Shown: positions 59,544-62,537 of the stretch, piece by piece
How positions within the stretch are numbered: position 1 is the stretch's first letter
Layout: the number at the start of each line of letters is the position of its first letter
Assembly: GCA_019751815.1 (NCBI GenBank)
Contig: JAIEMW010000006.1
Span: 1-62,537 of the forward strand
Source: Cyanobacteriota bacterium
GTDB taxonomy: Bacteria > Cyanobacteriota > Vampirovibrionia > Vampirovibrionales > Vampirovibrionaceae
Reading direction: 5' to 3'
DNA: 62,537 nt
Notes under the pieces: generated by a model
What the model saw: only the letters and a program-made list of their open reading frames with translations
Databases searched by the model: none
Told to the model about the DNA's origin: nothing
Position numbers and translations under genes: made by a program

Positions 59544-60553
59544 AACCCTAAGGCAGTCAGGCCCATCGTAACAAAATCATAGGCGAAATGGGTGACGATG
59601 GCTGCAACAATACCGTAACGCTGGCGAATCAGACCAAAGATAAGCCCCAATAAGGCAATAATCAGCAATAACCCGCTCAGCCCATAATGCGGGTGCATCA
59701 AGGTGAATACCACTGTAGTGAGTCCTATGCCCAGCACAGGCTGCATTAGCCCACGCAGTAGGAGCTCTTCGCCAATACCGGCACAGAGGGCAATTGTCAA
59801 AATGCCCAGTATCTGATGAAACACAGGAATGTTGTGAGGGGTAATCGCCTGATTAAAAGCATGATCCAACGCATAGAGCTGTGGGTACTGAGGTTTTAGG
59901 AAGTAAAGACCAACATAATACAGAAATAGGCTCAAGAGTAGGCCTACCGCAGTAAATATCAGCACCTTTTTCCAAAAGGGCCCAGTACCAGAAAAATCGG
60001 TTTCGGGTAGAAATCCCAGACGCTCCAGTGTGCTTGTTAGGTTTCTGTTGTTAAACAAGCCAGCCCCAACAACACTGATTAGCATCATGGACAGTAAGGT
60101 CCAGATGGAATCTATCCACCAGTACTTGGGAAGATTTGAGAATGCTAGTAATGTGCCTTCTGTGTCGCTCATTGGACCTGCCTGCAGAAAACCCGTGATG
60201 ATCAGTAATAAGCCAAACCAAAAGCCAACCCATCTCAAGGTACTGGTCAGTCTTTCGCCCGTGATTTTTTGGGCGACCCAGCGTAGGAAAGAGAGCTTCC
60301 ATAGAGCGACCGTCGTCAGAAAGAGCAGGTGCGCAACCCATAGATAGAGCGTTTGGTGCATGCCTTGGACAGAGAAATAGCAAAGCCCGATAAAGCTACC
60401 TATTCCTAAAATGAGGACAATACAGGCAGAGAAAAGTTGCCACATCCAGACTTGATGGAAATGGGAAGCTGCGTCTCTGGTAGCCCACCGGGTGAGCCAA
60501 AGGTAAAAAGCAAGCGGCCAGCAAAGAATAAATTCTGCCAAAGAAAAAGGCAC
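59540..60553 (-). CDS. CPBP-family intramembrane metalloprotease
   Basis: 337 aa, eight or so TM helices. The Rce1/CAAX-like active site is intact near the C-terminus: GIGEELLLRGLMQPV (EExxxR), FTLMHPHYGLSG (FxxxH) and IVTHFAYDFVTMG (HxxxD-type). Family members cleave membrane peptides or prenylated targets, and in Gram-positives process or resist bacteriocins. GTG start without a clear Shine-Dalgarno sequence. A TTGTAAC/GTTACA palindrome lies about 55 bp upstream. Confidence 0.88.
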   Translation of the reverse strand: MPFSLAEFILCWPLAFYLWLTRWATRDAASHFHQVWMWQLFSACIVLILGIGSFIGLCYFSVQGMHQTLYLWVAHLLFLTTVALWKLSFLRWVAQKITGERLTSTLRWVGFWFGLLLIITGFLQAGPMSDTEGTLLAFSNLPKYWWIDSIWTLLSMMLISVVGAGLFNNRNLTSTLERLGFLPETDFSGTGPFWKKVLIFTAVGLLLSLFLYYVGLYFLKPQYPQLYALDHAFNQAITPHNIPVFHQILGILTIALCAGIGEELLLRGLMQPVLGIGLTTVVFTLMHPHYGLSGLLLIIALLGLIFGLIRQRYGIVAAIVTHFAYDFVTMGLTALGF

Positions 60554-60605
60554 TCCAATAACAAGGGGCGGAAAGCAATGATGCTTTAAATGGATAATTT
60601 CTCTA

Positions 60606-60624
60606 TTGTAACAACGAGTTACAG
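60606..60624. promoter_or_regulatory. Palindrome similar to that at 55427
   Basis: TTGTAAC-AACGA-GTTACAG: 6-bp perfect arms (TGTAAC/GTTACA) with a 5-bp centre, between the divergent CPBP and 60730 genes. The copy at 55427-55446 has a 6-bp centre. Confidence 0.35.
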
Positions 60625-60729
60625 AATGGACATCGTGGCAGATGGATTATTGAAGCATTCATAATTTTGGCCGAAAGAGCCTGAAGAAATACCTAAAGTT
60701 AACTGGCATTGTGTGTGTGTATTTTTTGA

Positions 60730-61497
60730 GTGGCTAAAAGATTCCTTATGAAAGGGGTGTTTGGCGTGGTTGATTTTTCTGACATGATTTTTTTTGTGGG
60801 GTGGTCGCAAAATATTTCCCGCAATAGTTTTCATCAAGATCGTTTCCTCTCTTTTTTCCTAGTACTTGGGTTACTCGGGGTGTGTGCAAATGCTTCTGCC
60901 ATAGAACTGAGTAAAGATAATCTAATCAATGCCCAAGCCATGGATGCAAAATTCTTGATTAAAATAGGAGTGGAGCAAGAACTGATAAAACCACTCCCGC
61001 CCGTCGTGCAAAACCCTGTGATCAATCCAGTGATTCAGCAAGATGAGACGGGGTTAATTCCACCCATCGGATGGTGTCCTGTGATGCCTATCGATCCCGT
61101 TAACATCCATCCCATTGGTAATGGAATTCCGATTGGGGAGCCAATCAATGAGGTCGGGGGTGTGAAGGGTGCCCACGGGGGGGGCAGGCCGAAAACTATT
61201 GTGGCAAAGAAACCAACGCGTGGAGATCAAGATGCCGTGGTTGACGGGCTGAGTTCGCTTCAGAAAAAAGCCCCTCAAGCTGTTGCCTTAACCACCAATC
61301 CCAAAACACACTTGTCTCAAGTGGTGGCGATTGATGGGGTGAGTGATCGTGAGTTATCAGAACAGGCATTTATTGCCAAGGCAGTAAACCGTGATGGGGT
61401 CGTCGCAGCTGATAGAAATATGCTGACCTCCGTGACGATAGTATTAATGCAGCCTGATACGGATGAGCTGCCACTGCTTGAAGATCTCTTAAAATAA
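60730..61497 (+). CDS. Exported Pro/Asn/Val-rich protein, unknown
   Basis: 255 aa as read from a GTG at 60730; internal ATG starts at 60751 or 60784 are possible. The signal peptide is FLSFFLVLGLLGVCANASA, preceded by an unusually long N-terminus. The mature chain has a Pro/Asn/Ile-rich part (LPPVVQNPVINPVIQQDE, IDPVNIHPIGNGIPIGEPIN), a Gly/His/Lys part and a helical C-terminus ending acidic (DTDELPLLEDLL). No known domain. A strong terminator follows. Style resembles the gene at 61768. Confidence 0.6.
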   Translation: MAKRFLMKGVFGVVDFSDMIFFVGWSQNISRNSFHQDRFLSFFLVLGLLGVCANASAIELSKDNLINAQAMDAKFLIKIGVEQELIKPLPPVVQNPVINPVIQQDETGLIPPIGWCPVMPIDPVNIHPIGNGIPIGEPINEVGGVKGAHGGGRPKTIVAKKPTRGDQDAVVDGLSSLQKKAPQAVALTTNPKTHLSQVVAIDGVSDRELSEQAFIAKAVNRDGVVAADRNMLTSVTIVLMQPDTDELPLLEDLLK

Positions 61498-61520
61498 AAG
61501 GCCCCTTATATTGATATTAG

Positions 61521-61551
61521 AATACCCTGGAGGAGACTCCAGGGTATTTTT
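61521..61551 (+). terminator. Strong intrinsic terminator
   Basis: AATACCCTGGAG-GAGA-CTCCAGGGTATT, a perfect 12-bp stem with a 4-nt loop and TTTTT. It ends the 60730 transcript. The remaining 61552-61767 holds only the leader of the next gene. Confidence 0.92.
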
Positions 61552-61767
61552 GTAGGCGGGGATTGAATCTTGTAACAGAGTATAAATTGGGTGTAACGGA
61601 TGCTTTACACAAAGGCAAATGGACCCTTCAGAAAAATTAGCGCTTTGTCGATAGTTTTAATAGAAAGGTAGAACTGTGTTTTAGTTTTTTCTTTCTTGGA
61701 GAGATTGCCAAATTAGAGAAGTATTAATTCATTAAGCAAGATTGCAACGGATAAGGTGGATTTAAAA

Positions 61768-62537
61768 ATGACCTTCTTTGAGAACTCGACTCGAGTGAAA
61801 ACTGCAGCCAGTATATCTCTGATTGCACTGTCATTTATGTCCATTACGGTTGCCACAAGTTTTTCTCAATGTGCTTTTGCCCAAGAGGTGGGTGCGGAAA
61901 TTAAAATTTCTGCGGATGTTGTGAGCAAGCTAAAAGAGATGAACACTGAGGAACAGGCCAAGTACACCCAACAGCTTTATTATGACGCTGGCATTAAAGT
62001 AAATCTTTCACAAAGCAGTGTTGTTACTCAATTTGTGCCTGTCTCTGAGGATACATTCATTATGAATACAGTCTCATTAAATGAGAAACAGCAAGAAGTG
62101 TATAAGCAGCTGGGCGGCTACGAGGAACAACAAAAATTTATTCTGCAACTTACTCAGGATTTCTCAGGCAAAGGATTTGACGTCAAAGGGGTTGATGTCA
62201 AAGGTGACCTGGGCAATGAAGTGACGCAGATTGTTCCAGATGTCAAAGGGGTTGATGTCAAAGGTGACCTGGGCAATGAAGTGACGCAGATTGTTCCAGA
62301 TGTAAAAGGGATTGATGTCAAAGGTGACCTGGGCAATGAAGTGACGCAGATTGTTCCAGATATTAAAGGGGTCGATGCTGAGATTGTTAAAAACCCGGTC
62401 ATTGGACAAGATGTGTCCGAAGTGATTGTGAATGTAAAACCTGTGGTGATCGAAAATCCCAAAGTTGAATCCGAAGTGATTGTGAATGTAAAACCTGTGG
62501 TGATCGAAAATCCCAAAGTTGAATCCGAAGTGATTGT
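61768..62537 (+). CDS. Exported repeat protein (5' part, cut by the window edge)
   Basis: ATG at 61768 with AAGGTGGA about 7 bp upstream; open to the edge (256 codons). Signal peptide ISLIALSFMSITVATSFSQC, cleavage near FAQE. Residues about 40-135 are helical and charged (VVSKLKEMNTEEQAKYTQQL). Then come three 20-residue units of the type VDVKGDLGNEVTQIVPDVKG and at least two 18-residue units EVIVNVKPVVIENPKVES. The repeats alternate Val/Ile with polar residues, as in beta-solenoid or fibre-forming surface proteins. Function and C-terminus unknown. Confidence 0.75.
   Translation, partial: MTFFENSTRVKTAASISLIALSFMSITVATSFSQCAFAQEVGAEIKISADVVSKLKEMNTEEQAKYTQQLYYDAGIKVNLSQSSVVTQFVPVSEDTFIMNTVSLNEKQQEVYKQLGGYEEQQKFILQLTQDFSGKGFDVKGVDVKGDLGNEVTQIVPDVKGVDVKGDLGNEVTQIVPDVKGIDVKGDLGNEVTQIVPDIKGVDAEIVKNPVIGQDVSEVIVNVKPVVIENPKVESEVIVNVKPVVIENPKVESEVI
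62191..62370. repeat. Three 60-bp tandem repeats
   Basis: Units at 62191, 62251 and 62311, differing by a few bases, each coding 20 residues of the exported protein at 61768. Confidence 0.92.
62416..62537. repeat. 54-bp tandem repeats running off the edge
   Basis: Identical units begin at 62416 and 62470 and a third at 62524 is cut by the window end. Each codes 18 residues (EVIVNVKPVVIENPKVES). Copy number is unknown. Confidence 0.92.

Noticed and set aside
62154..62516. Minus-strand 120-codon ORF at the right edge
   Set aside because: It is the antisense of the repeat-coding region of an exported protein with a good start and signal peptide.

Overview
The window most resembles a chromosomal segment of a motile, Gram-negative, heterotrophic bacterium. 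It carries flagellar motor and switch genes, an anti-sigma-28 factor, a two-partner secretion pair that needs an outer membrane, MurJ, FabI, and an S-layer-homology (SLH) protein. The mixture of SLH, DUF3352-like and two-partner proteins with flagella, and with serine and proline catabolism but no visible photosynthesis gene, fits the non-photosynthetic Cyanobacteriota (Melainabacteria, Vampirovibrionia). That assignment is an inference from gene content, not a proof. TAA, TAG and TGA all behave as ordinary stops, and GTG and TTG starts are common.

Layout. 1-398: 5' part of a zinc-ribbon protein with a Gly/Tyr/Pro/Gln repeat tail, cut by the window edge. 1010-5201: two-subunit L-serine dehydratase, a secreted SH3-like protein, GTPase EngB and enoyl-ACP reductase FabI. 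5218-10090 (minus strand): compact motor operon motA-motB-fliL-fliM-fliY. 10364-12544: acyl-CoA dehydrogenase plus proline dehydrogenase. 12541-16839 (minus): cca, a dethiobiotin-synthetase-like P-loop protein and murJ, overlapping. 16950-22776: zinc ribbon, UbiX, TPR protein, endonuclease III, an extended ClpP behind a long structured leader, a two-TM protein and FlgM. 23233-26338: a TetR regulator with two matching palindromic operators and a cupin / Fe-S reductase-SCP2 / glyoxalase operon that looks like electrophile or aldehyde defence. 26950-29553: a 2.6 kb insert between 13-bp direct repeats, the right one at the 3' end of tRNA-Pro, holding a phage-type gene pair (one gene broken twice) and an Abi HEPN toxin. 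29675-39107: a geranylgeranyl-reductase-like flavoprotein, a 2099-residue haemagglutinin-type exoprotein and its TpsB transporter. 39539-47925: a secreted protein, a sugar nucleotidyltransferase, a 903-residue membrane protein of unknown family, a tiny pilin-like protein, an HxlR regulator and a glycogen synthase. 48044-62537: DeoB, a TIGR02757 protein and a run of small housekeeping and exported proteins, ending with a secreted repeat protein cut by the right edge.

Functionally the window combines movement (motor, switch, FlgM), a large surface adhesin system, amino-acid and acyl-CoA oxidation, and stress or phage defence. This would suit a host-attached or predatory life style, but that is an inference. 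The least explained items are the 903-residue protein with a duplicated GGR...KRS module, the three repeat-rich exported or zinc-ribbon proteins, the ClpP with both termini extended, and the small tRNA-Pro island.
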